Part shown: positions 41,958 to 50,038 of the stretch, piece after piece
How the letters are laid out: each line of letters opens with the position of its first letter
How positions within the stretch are numbered: the stretch's first letter is position 1
From: Saccharospirillum alexandrii_A
GTDB taxonomy: Bacteria; Pseudomonadota; Gammaproteobacteria; Pseudomonadales; Natronospirillaceae
Direction of reading: 5' to 3'
Assembly: GCF_043641555.1 (NCBI RefSeq)
Contig: NZ_JBHZRJ010000005.1
Span: forward strand, 372,001-436,000
Length of the DNA stretch: 64,000 bases
Made by a program: the position numbers and the translations under genes
The notes under the pieces: model-generated
Told to the model about the DNA's origin: nothing
Database searches by the model: none
Seen by the model: the letters and a program-made list of their open reading frames with translations, nothing else

Positions 41958-42868
41958 CGGTTCACCTCCCCCCAGTCGAAATCGTGAACAAAATGGCTGA
42001 TCAGCCGGGCCTGGTGTGCCGGTGCCCAGCGTTGCCAGGCCCGTTGACGGTGTTCAAAGGCCCGGTGGTGGGCGCTGCGCACCGAGGCTGAGCCGGTGTC
42101 GAGCTGAACGCGTTTATCGCGCGCGCGGCCCTGCAATACGCCAACGTCGGGCAAGTCGGATTCGAGCCGGTCGATCGGCTGCAGAATCAGGGTGCGGTTT
42201 ATGCGCGCCTGCGGCAGGCAGGCAGCCAGGGCATCGGGTTGCCAGTGCGACAGGTCGGAGATCAGCCACAGGGTCGGGTTCTGGCGCAGCAGCGACGCTA
42301 TGTCGCTCGACGCCGGCGGTACGGTACCCTCACGGTACTGTCCGGCCAGTTGGGCATGGGCGTCGACCAGTCGCTGGCAGAATTGAGCGACGTCACTTGA
42401 GCGGCGCAGCATCATCGGGCGGGCATCACCCACGCCGGTAATCACGGCCCGGGTCGGGTGGCGCAGCGCCAGCAGGCGCCAGGCAAGAAAGGCAGCCCAG
42501 TGGCAGGCCAGCACGGATTTCAGGGCTCTCTCGCTGCCAAAATACAGGCTGTCGGACAAGTCGACCCAGATCAGCTGCGCCGCCTGCCGGTCTTCTTCCA
42601 TCACCTGCACATAGGGCGCCTGCTTGCGGGCAGTGACGTGCCAGTCGATGCGGCGTACGTCGTCACCGGGCTGATAGAGGCGCATCTCAACAAATTCGCG
42701 CCCCTGACCCCGAAACGGAGAGCGCTGCTCGCCCGCACCCAGCCCGAGCGCCCGGCGCACCGGCACCCGGCCGAGATCCGCTGCGACAAAGCGCAAGGCC
42801 AGTAACTCGTCTCGTTCTACTTCGGTACCCTCAACCGCAAAGGGTGTCGCCATGCCCGCTGTGCTCAT
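41939..42868 (-). CDS. DUF58 domain protein
   Basis: 309 residues. YQPGDDVRRIDWHVTARKQAPYVQVMEEDRQAAQLIWVDLSDSLYFGS is the DUF58 core with the conserved DWxxTAR motif; a VWA-like fold follows. ATG 42868 lies 1 bp after the MoxR stop; the frame to 42916 overlaps MoxR and is not used. Ends overlapping DUF4381 by 19 nt. Usual partner of MoxR ATPases. Confidence 0.87.
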   Translation of the reverse strand: MSTAGMATPFAVEGTEVERDELLALRFVAADLGRVPVRRALGLGAGEQRSPFRGQGREFVEMRLYQPGDDVRRIDWHVTARKQAPYVQVMEEDRQAAQLIWVDLSDSLYFGSERALKSVLACHWAAFLAWRLLALRHPTRAVITGVGDARPMMLRRSSDVAQFCQRLVDAHAQLAGQYREGTVPPASSDIASLLRQNPTLWLISDLSHWQPDALAACLPQARINRTLILQPIDRLESDLPDVGVLQGRARDKRVQLDTGSASVRSAHHRAFEHRQRAWQRWAPAHQARLISHFVHDFDWGEVNRWPIHS

Positions 42869-42869
42869 A

Positions 42870-43847
42870 TCACCCGACGGCCACCCGCTCCAGCAAATGG
42901 TTGACCACACTGACACCGCTCCAGCCCTGCGCCTGGCCAGACAGTGACAGCACCAGCCGGTGCGCCAATACCCGCACGGCGACCCGTTGCACTTGCTCGG
43001 GTGTGACGTAATCGTGCCCCTCGAGCCAGGCTAGCGCCCGTGCACAGCGGTCGAGTGCTATGGTGCCTCGCGGCGAGGCACCAAACTCGATTACTCCGGC
43101 CAGTTCGGCACTGTAGCGTTCGGCGGAGCGGGTCGCATCGACCAGATGCACCAGGTAATCGGTAACGGCATCGGCCATATACACGTCGTTAAGCGCCCGG
43201 CGAGCGGCAAGCACGTCATCGGGCGAAACCTGGGGCAAAGCCCGGATGTGATGGGCTTCCTCTTCCCGCGCCAGCTTTAAGATAGCGTGCTCAATGCCGA
43301 CATCGGGATAATCGAGCGACACTTTCAACAGGAAACGGTCGAGCTGGGCTTCGGGCAAGGGGTAGGTGCCCTCGTGCTCCACCGGGTTTTGCGTGGCCAT
43401 CACCAGAAACGGCGAGGCCAACGGGTAGGTGGTGCCGGCAACCGATACCTGGCGTTCCGACATGGCCTCCAACAAGGCCGACTGCACCTTGGCTGGCGCC
43501 CGGTTAATTTCATCGGCCAGCACCAGGTTGGCAAACACCGGACCGGGCTGAAATTCAAAGCGATGCTCATCGGCCCGGTAGATTTCGGCCCCGGTTATAT
43601 CAGAAGGCATCAGGTCGGGCGTGAACTGCACCCGGCTAAAGGCGCCATGCACCCCTTCAGCCAGGGCTTTAATGGCGGTGGTCTTGGCCAGGCCCGGCGC
43701 GCCTTCCACCAGCAAATGCCCGTCGGCGAGCAAGGCCAGCAGCAGCGATTCGACCAGTTCCGGCTGCCCCAGAATCCGGTGTTGGAGGGCGTCTTTCAAT
43801 TCGAGCAGAGGGTGTTGCGTTGCCATTGGCGAGCCTGTTTCATTCAT
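42870..43847 (-). CDS. MoxR-family AAA+ ATPase
   Basis: 325 residues (318 if ATG 43826 is used). Walker A GAPGLAKTTAIKAL, Walker B LVLADEINRAPAKVQSALLEAMSERQV and sensor 1 FLVMATQNPVEHEGTYPLPEAQLDRFL are textbook MoxR. It is a cytosolic ATPase thought to remodel or load the VWA proteins encoded downstream. First gene of a six-gene minus-strand operon. The frame is open to 43934 but crosses the promoter at 43895-43922, ruling out the longer start. Confidence 0.9.
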   Translation of the reverse strand: MNETGSPMATQHPLLELKDALQHRILGQPELVESLLLALLADGHLLVEGAPGLAKTTAIKALAEGVHGAFSRVQFTPDLMPSDITGAEIYRADEHRFEFQPGPVFANLVLADEINRAPAKVQSALLEAMSERQVSVAGTTYPLASPFLVMATQNPVEHEGTYPLPEAQLDRFLLKVSLDYPDVGIEHAILKLAREEEAHHIRALPQVSPDDVLAARRALNDVYMADAVTDYLVHLVDATRSAERYSAELAGVIEFGASPRGTIALDRCARALAWLEGHDYVTPEQVQRVAVRVLAHRLVLSLSGQAQGWSGVSVVNHLLERVAVG

Positions 43848-43894
43848 GGAGTTGAATCGATCAGTGAACGCCGGTCCCGCAGACCGACCCGTCG

Positions 43895-43922
43895 ATTCTA
43901 GAGCGCTGTCAGGCCGGGTCAA
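43895..43922 (-). promoter_or_regulatory. Sigma-70-type promoter of the MoxR/Bat operon
   Basis: On the minus strand TTGACC (43917-43922), 16 bp, TAGAAT (43895-43900), about 45 bp before the MoxR ATG. Strong match to consensus in a GC-rich region and upstream of a six-gene operon. Confidence 0.65.
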
Positions 43923-44061
43923 CGGCACCGGCAAAAGGAGGTGGGGGGTTTACACTGACTTGACCATGCTTGTTCTTGGTTTATGGCTGTGGCGTCGTGC
44001 CCTGCGTTGGAAATTCTTGAGGGTAATTGACCTAGTGCCAACTTCAATTACAGCGTCATGC

Positions 44062-44243
44062 GGGCTGTCGGGCACATCTACTGGAGGCACGCTGTAAATA
44101 CATCCATGTACGCTCGGAGACAAAATATGAATCCCCTCCATGGGATTCACCCTTCGGGCTCGCTGCGCTCGTGCTAAAACGCTCCCGGCGCTTTAGTCCA
44201 TGTTGTCTAACGGCCACCAGTAGATGCACCCGACAGCCCTTGG
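44062..44243 (-). repeat. Palindromic repeat subfamily 2, copy 10, with nested element
   Basis: A 23-bp outer stem (GGGCTGTCGGGCACATCTACTGG, about 44062-44084, with complementary arm 44217-44239, two mismatches). Read on the minus strand, hairpin 1 is GACAACATGGA interrupted by the nested element then TTTTGTC; hairpin 2 is TAC-ATGGAT-GTA. It occupies most of the gap between MoxR and the DUF6164 gene; I see no gene there. Confidence 0.85.
44127..44198 (-). repeat. Nested palindromic element inside copy 10
   Basis: Same element as 35295-35368 in the opposite orientation: CTAAAGCGC-CGGG-AGCGTTTTAG, conserved GAGCGCAGCGAGCCCGAAGG spacer, GAATCCC-ATGGA-GGGGATTC. It begins immediately after CATGGA of hairpin 1, exactly as in copy 9. 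Confidence 0.85.
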
Positions 44244-44285
44244 GCAGCACGCAGGCAAATTAGAGAGAATTTCTAACGCAGGACA

Positions 44286-44654
44286 CTAACCCCGCACCCA
44301 ATTGAAAAATGGCCAAATCGAAATGGCGACCACTACTGCCAAACCAACCCACACCAGAATCAGAGTCGCAGGCTCGTCACGCCACCGATCTTTCCAACTG
44401 GGTGCCCGGCCCTCTTCGCGGGCTCGTTGCATGGCATCACGTTGCTCGATCTGACGCTGCCGTTGATAACGGTCGATGCAGGCTCGCGCGGCAGCATAAT
44501 CGTCATCCTTAACTAACCAGATAGCGGCCACCGAAATACGCCAGCGACCCGCGCTGGTTTCATAAAACTCAAAGCCTTCTGCCGTGAGCAAGTCACGCAC
44601 TTCATCTGCCTCTTGCTCACTGACGCCATTTAACCGGAATACCAAAACGGCCAC
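44286..44654 (-). CDS. DUF6164 family small membrane protein
   Basis: 122 residues. N-terminal FRLNGVSEQEADEVRDLLTAEGFEFYETSAGRWRISVAAIWLV is a compact alpha/beta domain; a charged linker and one C-terminal membrane helix (ATLILVWVGLAVVVAISIWPFF) follow. I recognise this as the DUF6164 pattern from memory. GTG start with AGGAG at 6-nt spacing. Function unknown. Confidence 0.72.
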   Translation of the reverse strand: MAVLVFRLNGVSEQEADEVRDLLTAEGFEFYETSAGRWRISVAAIWLVKDDDYAAARACIDRYQRQRQIEQRDAMQRAREEGRAPSWKDRWRDEPATLILVWVGLAVVVAISIWPFFNWVRG

Positions 44655-44711
44655 GCCGTTCTCCTTTAGATTTCAATCTTAACACTTAGTAAAGTAAGAG
44701 TTAGTAGCCAA

Positions 44712-44850
44712 GTGAGTGCCAGGTGCCGGGTATGCCTCTCCGGGGAAGTCCGCAGCAGGGATGCTGCGGTCTAGGCCCCATGGATGGGTTGAGTAGGCGG
44801 CACCCCGCCCGACCCCAGACAGGCATACCCGGTGCCTGACACGGACCACT
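44712..44850 (+). repeat. Palindromic intergenic repeat, copy 11
   Basis: A 30-bp outer stem (44716-44745 with 44813-44842). Hairpin 1 is CCGCAGCA-GGGA-TGCTGCGG. Hairpin 2 is disturbed by a small GC-rich hairpin insertion (GTAGGCGGCACCCCGCCC). Located between two divergent genes. Confidence 0.88.
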
Positions 44851-44924
44851 AACCGCCGAAGCTTGCGACTCTAACCGGTTTGGTCGTATGGTTGCTATCC
44901 CAGTCTTAGCCGGCACACCCGATC

Positions 44925-45296
44925 ATGAACTTTGGCCCGTCCGACCTGGTTACCAACAGCGTAACCTTCACCCTGAGTAATGGCGAGCCTGCCGAGCAGC
45001 TGTGGTTGCGCGGTGGCTCTGTATTGGTGATCAGCGCGACGGCGCTGGCCCTGTACAAAGACGCCGCCGCCGTCGACGACCCGCTTGGCAATGGCCTGAT
45101 TGCGCTGACCGATCTGCCCAAAACCTCACCGCTGACCCATCTCGACGGCCATTTTATGACCGAACATCGGGCCGGGTATATCGGTTTGCACGGGGAACGG
45201 ATGCTGTTAATTACTCCGGTTGCCATTCAACTGTTCGATGAACGTCGGGATGCGCTGCAGAACCGCAACGAGCGGGCCCGGTTGCCGTTGGAATAA
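44925..45296 (+). CDS. Conserved small protein of unknown function
   Basis: 123 residues, no signal peptide or membrane helix. Hydrophobic segments (GGSVLVISATALALY, HRAGYIGLHGERMLLITPVAIQLFDE) suggest a small beta-rich cytosolic protein. No family recognised. It lies 52 bp upstream of yajQ on the same strand; codon usage matches its neighbours, so I accept it as a gene. No strong Shine-Dalgarno is visible. Confidence 0.65.
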   Translation: MNFGPSDLVTNSVTFTLSNGEPAEQLWLRGGSVLVISATALALYKDAAAVDDPLGNGLIALTDLPKTSPLTHLDGHFMTEHRAGYIGLHGERMLLITPVAIQLFDERRDALQNRNERARLPLE

Positions 45297-45348
45297 CGGG
45301 TTGTGTTAAACTGCCCGCACTCTCACTTTCCGACTTAAGGACACCACC

Positions 45349-45834
45349 ATGCCTTCCTTTGACATCGTCTCCGAAATTGATGAAGTGGCCCTGCGCCATG
45401 CCGTCGACAACGCTAACCGGGAACTGGCCACCCGCTTCGACTTTCGCGGCGTCGAAGCCAGCATCGAGCAAAAAGGCCTGGTGGTCACGCTGAAGACTGA
45501 ATCTGACTTTCAACTGCGCCAGCTGGAAGAACTGTTCTCCAAAGCCTGCGTCAAGCAGGGCATCAGCGCCGCCGGTGCCGACAAGGAAGACACGCCCGTG
45601 CACAGCGGCAAGACGTTTTCCTGGAACATGACGTTCAAACAGGGCATCGACCAGCCAACGGCCAAGAAAATTATCAAGCTGATCAAAGACAGCAAGCTGA
45701 AAGTTCAGGCATCGATTCAGGGAGAACAGGTGCGGGTTAACGGCAAAAAGCGGGATGATCTGCAGGCGGTCATGGCCCTGCTGAAGCAGTCTGATATCGA
45801 AATTTCACTGCAGTACAACAACTTTCGCGACTGA
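45349..45834 (+). CDS. yajQ: YajQ family nucleotide-binding protein
   Basis: 161 residues, normal length for YajQ. MPSFDIVSEIDEVALRHAVDNANRELATRFDFRG, LVVTLKTESDFQLRQLEEL, GKTFSWNMTFKQGIDQPTAKKIIKLIKDSKLKVQASIQGEQVRV and KRDDLQAVMALL are nearly invariant family segments. Members bind c-di-GMP and influence transcription in some proteobacteria. Good AAGGA Shine-Dalgarno. Several c-di-GMP enzymes are encoded elsewhere in this window. Confidence 0.93.
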   Translation: MPSFDIVSEIDEVALRHAVDNANRELATRFDFRGVEASIEQKGLVVTLKTESDFQLRQLEELFSKACVKQGISAAGADKEDTPVHSGKTFSWNMTFKQGIDQPTAKKIIKLIKDSKLKVQASIQGEQVRVNGKKRDDLQAVMALLKQSDIEISLQYNNFRD

Positions 45835-45869
45835 GCGAACAACTCAAAAATGAGCTAACGTGGCATTGG

Positions 45870-45985
45870 CCCGCACCGGCTACCGGGTATGCCCCTGTGG
45901 GGTCGGCGTAGATCCATCCTTGGAGCCTAGGCCGCAGCATCCCTGCTGCGGACTACCCCACAGCGGCACACCCGGCAACCGTTGC
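45870..45985 (-). repeat. Palindromic intergenic repeat, copy 12
   Basis: Reverse-orientation copy: 20-bp stem (45883-45902 with 45956-45975), here CCCCTGTGGGG with CCCCACAGCGG (two mismatches). Hairpin 2 is TCC-AAGGAT-GGA; hairpin 1 is CCGCAGCA-TCCC-TGCTGCGG. Between convergent yajQ and PCu(A)C genes. Confidence 0.9.
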
Positions 45986-46028
45986 TTGTCAGTTCAGGTA
46001 CTTCAAAGCTCTATTAATCAATAAACTT

Positions 46029-46535
46029 CTAGTGACTCATATCACCATGGTCCATCTCCATGGCGTCCCCACCCTGATGCGGGCCCTGCTCACCCGGGCC
46101 TTCGATCGTGAGTTCAACCTCAATCTCACCAGCCTGTTCAAATTTCAGCGTCACGGTTTCACGCTCGCCTTCCACCAACCGACGCTGCAAACCGATAAAC
46201 ATCAGATGATAGCTTCCCGGACGCAGCACAAGTTCCTCCCCCTCAGGAACGGCTACACCGTCCGGCAGATGCTGCATGCGCATCATGCCATCGGCCATAC
46301 TCGATTCGTGAATCTGAACCTCGGCAGCAAAGTCGACCACCGCTCCGATCAGACGGTCGGGCTGGTCGCCAGCATTGTTAATGCTCATGAAGCCCCCGCC
46401 AACCGGCGCCCCCGGTGCCGTTGCCCGCGCCCAGGGGTGATCGATCGACAAGGATCCCAGGGTATAGTCATGGGCTTGTGCCACAACAGAAAACAAGAGT
46501 GTGGCCAGCGCCACGGTCAGTTTGATGTTACGCAT
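46029..46535 (-). CDS. PCu(A)C-type periplasmic copper chaperone
   Basis: 168 residues. Signal peptide (IKLTVALATLLFSVVAQA), then HPWARATAPGAPVGGGFMSINNAG and the copper site in IHESSMADGMMRMQHLPDG and GSYHLMFIGL (His/Met ligands), followed by a Met/His/Asp-rich tail that can also bind metal. PCu(A)C proteins deliver Cu(I) to cytochrome oxidase. ATG 46535 with AGGA upstream preferred to 46571. The DUF2946 gene lies upstream. Confidence 0.88.
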   Translation of the reverse strand: MRNIKLTVALATLLFSVVAQAHDYTLGSLSIDHPWARATAPGAPVGGGFMSINNAGDQPDRLIGAVVDFAAEVQIHESSMADGMMRMQHLPDGVAVPEGEELVLRPGSYHLMFIGLQRRLVEGERETVTLKFEQAGEIEVELTIEGPGEQGPHQGGDAMEMDHGDMSH

Positions 46536-46649
46536 CGTTGAATTCCTCAGTGCATCGACGAAATGACGCAAGCAGGCCGATTCCGTCGTTAGATCATAGG
46601 TTTTATCAGTGATAGGCCGCGCGATGAAGACAACAGCCGATGGTATAAC

Positions 46650-47021
46650 TTACAGGTGGGCAGTCAGGGGGGGAGCGCGGCTGAAATAGGCTTGAAACGA
46701 GGTTGCACGAGGTGAGACAAGGCGGTCTTGCCGGGTAACTACGGCCACACCTGGCAAGGTTGCAAACGGCCAGGCCTGGGGCAAACCCAGTGCCTGGTTC
46801 ACGCAGGGGCAGTGTTGCGACGACGAGTCGGTCTCAACGGGCGCGTGCTCGGCTGTCTCCAGTGTATCAATCTGCACCCAGGTGACACCCAGGCCGGTGC
46901 ACAGGCGCAGCCAGCCCTCAGCAGTCTGAATGCTGCTGGCATTAACGATGGGTATGGCGGTGAAGCACAGCCAGGTGATGACCTGGAGTGCCCAGCCCGC
47001 CCGGAGCTGCCGTCGGGTCAC
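46650..47021 (-). CDS. DUF2946-like protein
   Basis: 123 residues: an N-terminal helix (ALQVITWLCFTAIPIVNA), the family motif region LRLCTGLGVTWVQID, a Cys-rich HCPCVNQALGLP and a C-terminal RAPPL. This resembles DUF2946, which often accompanies PCu(A)C/copper genes, and here it precedes one by 115 bp. Starts with GTG. Probably periplasmic or membrane-anchored and linked to copper handling. Confidence 0.7.
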   Translation of the reverse strand: MTRRQLRAGWALQVITWLCFTAIPIVNASSIQTAEGWLRLCTGLGVTWVQIDTLETAEHAPVETDSSSQHCPCVNQALGLPQAWPFATLPGVAVVTRQDRLVSPRATSFQAYFSRAPPLTAHL

Positions 47022-47079
47022 AGCGTCATGTCTCGCTATTAGGGTGGGTTACGATGACGCACGCGGCCGGGTGCGTCAA

Positions 47080-48138
47080 TCAGCAAACCGGTGGCGCAAC
47101 ATCATCGATGTCGAGCAGATCAAAGTAACTCTGCCCCAGGGCGATGTAGCGAAAGGCACGTTTATCAAGAAACTGGTTGATGTAGCTGTTCTGCTCCAGT
47201 GCCCGCAGGTAATCGTTATAGCCGGTGTAGCTGGAGGCCACCAGATCAGTACCGGTCAGGATTCTGCTGGCGTATTGGTTCAGAAACCCGACATAGTGTT
47301 CACGCCGGTCTGCATCGCGGAAGTAGCCGTCGTACAGAACGTTCCAGGAAATATCGAACCAGAGGTTGGGATAAGCATCCATCAGCCGGCTCATTTGGGC
47401 GACGTGTTCTTGCGGGTCGAGTTCCATTTGCTCGCGCGACGTGCCCAGGTGCATCCACACCACGGTGTTCTCCGGGTACTGTTCCAGTACCGCTTCCATC
47501 AGGTGCACATAGCCGTAATCGTCTTCGTCGTTGCCCATGTCGGAATGCAGAGCCAGCGGCATGTTGCGCTCAGCCAATTGCTCCATAAAGGGGGCCCAGT
47601 TGGCAATGTCGTCCAGCGTGGCCGCTTCGTGGCCGTAGGAAAACAGCGCCTGCTTGACCAGATTCGCCTCACCCATCCACTGAAACAACCCCGGAAATTC
47701 CCGGTCCAGTATCGCCATGCGGTCGACTATGCCCTCGGGGTTTTGCAGATCGGGGAACGTCATTGAGGCACGCAGTTCCACCCCGGTTCTGGGGTAGGCA
47801 TTCATGTTCACGCCGTTGACGAAATCGTTTTTCATCGTCGGAGCGATCACTGCACTGCCGCTGCAGTCGCCGCCGTTGAGACAAGCCCAGTCTTGAATGC
47901 GGGTCTGGCCGATGCCGTAGACATTGGCGTACTTGATGCCAGCGCGTTGCAGGTATTCGACCATGACCTGATGATCAATATGCGGGCCGCTGAAGGGTTG
48001 AAAATGCAGGTGGCTATCAACCACCAGCCGGTGCCCCTGTACACTGCGGTCATAACACATCTCTGCCAGCGCAGAACCACTGACGACCAGAGACAACAAA
48101 GCGCCCACCAGCGCTGTCTTCCTGCCACCCTGCCTCAT
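47080..48138 (-). CDS. Exported metal-dependent amidohydrolase-like protein
   Basis: 352 residues. Signal peptide (TALVGALLSLVVSGSALA), then the TIM-barrel amidohydrolase pattern: VVDSHLHFQPFSG (HxH), MPLALHSDMGNDEDDYGY, TVVWMHLGTS and ILTGTDLVASSYTGY. Asp, His and Glu metal ligands are in place. Substrate unknown. ATG 48138 has GAGGG at 6-nt spacing. It lies 13 bp after the membrane protein gene in a three-gene minus-strand operon with a class V aminotransferase. Confidence 0.78.
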   Translation of the reverse strand: MRQGGRKTALVGALLSLVVSGSALAEMCYDRSVQGHRLVVDSHLHFQPFSGPHIDHQVMVEYLQRAGIKYANVYGIGQTRIQDWACLNGGDCSGSAVIAPTMKNDFVNGVNMNAYPRTGVELRASMTFPDLQNPEGIVDRMAILDREFPGLFQWMGEANLVKQALFSYGHEAATLDDIANWAPFMEQLAERNMPLALHSDMGNDEDDYGYVHLMEAVLEQYPENTVVWMHLGTSREQMELDPQEHVAQMSRLMDAYPNLWFDISWNVLYDGYFRDADRREHYVGFLNQYASRILTGTDLVASSYTGYNDYLRALEQNSYINQFLDKRAFRYIALGQSYFDLLDIDDVAPPVC

Positions 48139-48151
48139 TCCATACCCTCTT

Positions 48152-48778
48152 TTATTGCCTATTCTCATTCATTCTGTCAGCCGGCCAGGCAAACACCTGG
48201 ACCATGCAATACGCCCAGAAAGCCAGCCCCAGATGAAATATATCCATACGCACAGGCAGCCCCAGCAAGGGCTCGGTGCCGCCGCCGATGACCAACCCAT
48301 TGACCACAAACACCACGGCGGCAAGCAATAGCCAGCTCGCCTGTACGGGCTGCCCCCGGCGCCACAAGGCCACGGCTATAGCCACCGCGACCAGCGTCAT
48401 GGCCAGCCCAATAACGAGTTGAAACACGGATAACCGGGCCAGCCAGTAACCGAGGATAAACACCAGCGCCGCATCGGCCAAATGCGCCAGCCATAATTTA
48501 CGGTGCAGGCGCAGCCAGCCAATCCAGTCGAGCAATGCCATGGTCAGCAGATAGAGACCGGCAACACCAAAGACCCGGGAGGCCAGGGTGTGCAGGTCAT
48601 CGAGCCGGGCCTGCCACTGAAAACCGAACTTGACTGCGCCAATCGCCGAGGCCAGCCCCAGCAATGCAAAACAGACTGCGGCTAAAAAGGCCGCCGACCG
48701 GCGGGTTTGCATCAAGCGCTGACTGGCCCACCAGGCACTGGCCGTCAGAATCACTTCGGCCACCCACCAGTGCGTCAT
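48152..48778 (-). CDS. Multi-pass membrane protein of unknown function
   Basis: 208 residues with six to seven hydrophobic helices and short charged loops (for example ASRVFGVAGLYLLTMALLDWIGWL, LFVFQ-like LSVFQLVIGLAMTLVAVAIAVAL). No known motif seen. It starts 9 bp after the aminotransferase gene and ends 13 bp before the amidohydrolase, so all three are cotranscribed. Confidence 0.75.
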   Translation of the reverse strand: MTHWWVAEVILTASAWWASQRLMQTRRSAAFLAAVCFALLGLASAIGAVKFGFQWQARLDDLHTLASRVFGVAGLYLLTMALLDWIGWLRLHRKLWLAHLADAALVFILGYWLARLSVFQLVIGLAMTLVAVAIAVALWRRGQPVQASWLLLAAVVFVVNGLVIGGGTEPLLGLPVRMDIFHLGLAFWAYCMVQVFAWPADRMNENRQ

Positions 48779-48787
48779 CGGGCGGCC

Positions 48788-49987
48788 TTACTCTTCAGCC
48801 GACAGGGCTTGCAGGCGATTCTCCAGCTCGGCCATGCCCGCTGGCACATCCACCGGGTAGCCCAGAGCATTGAAGGTGGAACCAAAGGCATGCAAGGTGC
48901 GAAACAGGTTGTGAACCCGGCACTGTTCGCCCATCTGACCAATGCGCACAATGGGCGGGCCAAAGGAACCGGCGATCTCTACCCTGAAATGTTTAGAGAT
49001 GTGGGCGCATACCGCTTTCGAATCCAGACCTTCAGGCAGGGCGATGCCCACCACCGAATTCAGTCGGGCCTCATTAGGCACATAGAGTGACAGACCCAAG
49101 GCTTCAATACCGCCCTGCAACGCCAGGCTGCTCTTGCGATGGCGCTGAAAACGACGCTCCAGGGTTTCTTCGCACACCAGACGCATGGCTTCGTGTAGGG
49201 CCAGCAGGCCCGATACCGGTGCCGTGTAATGATAAGAGGCTTCATGCCAGAACCGGGTGGCCAGCAGGGCATCGAGCGTCCAGTGCGGCATCGGCACCGG
49301 GCGTTGCAGAATGCGTTGCCAGGCCAGTTCGGAAAACGCGACCAGCGACACACCGGGTATTGAGCTCAGGCCTTTCTGGCCACCGGTGATCACCACATCG
49401 ATGCCCCAGTCGTCCATGTTCAATTCCATGGTACTCAGCGTGCACACCGCATCGACAATGAGGCGACAGTCGTAACGCTGAGCCAGGGCGCCAATGGCAG
49501 CCAGATCTTTATTGTGAGTGGTGTTGGACGTTTCACCCTGAACAATGGTCATTACCTCAGGCTGAAACGTCTGCAGAATGTCTTCAATGCGACGGGGGTC
49601 AGCGCTGCAGCCTTCATCGACCAGCAAACGTTCGACTTCACCACCGGCCCGCAGGGCCATTTCAGACAGGCGCTGCGAAAAAAAGCCATTGCAAACGCAC
49701 AGCACCCGCGTGCCCGGCCATACCAGGTTGGTAACCGCCATTTCCATCGCCGCCGAGCCGGGACCGGCCACACCCATCAGCCAGGGCGATTCGGTCTGAA
49801 AGATATAGCGCCCCATGCGCTTCACCTGATCGATGATCCGCGCCATGGTCTCGCCCAGGTGATTGATCACAATGCCGTTCGCCGCCGCCACCGGGCCGGG
49901 AATGGGCACCGGACCGGCCCCCATCATCAACAGGGGTTCTTCGGGCAATATCTGGTTGAGGCCATCAATGTGGGGAACTTGGATCAT
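48788..49987 (-). CDS. Class V aminotransferase (alanine-glyoxylate/serine-pyruvate-like)
   Basis: 399 residues. LMMGAGPVPIPGPVAAANGIVINHLGETMARII, GVAGPGSAAMEMAVTNLV, VQGETSNTTHNKDLAAIG, IVDAVCTLSTMELNMDDWGIDVVITGGQKGLSSIPGVSLVAFS (PLP lysine in GGQKGL) are typical. The closest types I know are alanine- or serine-glyoxylate aminotransferase, ureidoglycine aminotransferase (PucG) and 2-aminoethylphosphonate-type enzymes; the sequence does not decide between them. First of a three-gene operon. Confidence 0.84.
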   Translation of the reverse strand: MIQVPHIDGLNQILPEEPLLMMGAGPVPIPGPVAAANGIVINHLGETMARIIDQVKRMGRYIFQTESPWLMGVAGPGSAAMEMAVTNLVWPGTRVLCVCNGFFSQRLSEMALRAGGEVERLLVDEGCSADPRRIEDILQTFQPEVMTIVQGETSNTTHNKDLAAIGALAQRYDCRLIVDAVCTLSTMELNMDDWGIDVVITGGQKGLSSIPGVSLVAFSELAWQRILQRPVPMPHWTLDALLATRFWHEASYHYTAPVSGLLALHEAMRLVCEETLERRFQRHRKSSLALQGGIEALGLSLYVPNEARLNSVVGIALPEGLDSKAVCAHISKHFRVEIAGSFGPPIVRIGQMGEQCRVHNLFRTLHAFGSTFNALGYPVDVPAGMAELENRLQALSAEE

Positions 49988-50038
49988 CCTGGGCGCGTCC
50001 GGCTGGGTGGGAAATCAGTAATCGAAACAGTGCCCATA

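Noticed and set aside
25390..45985. CRISPR-like array
   Set aside because: Repeats are kilobases apart without regular spacers and no cas genes are present.
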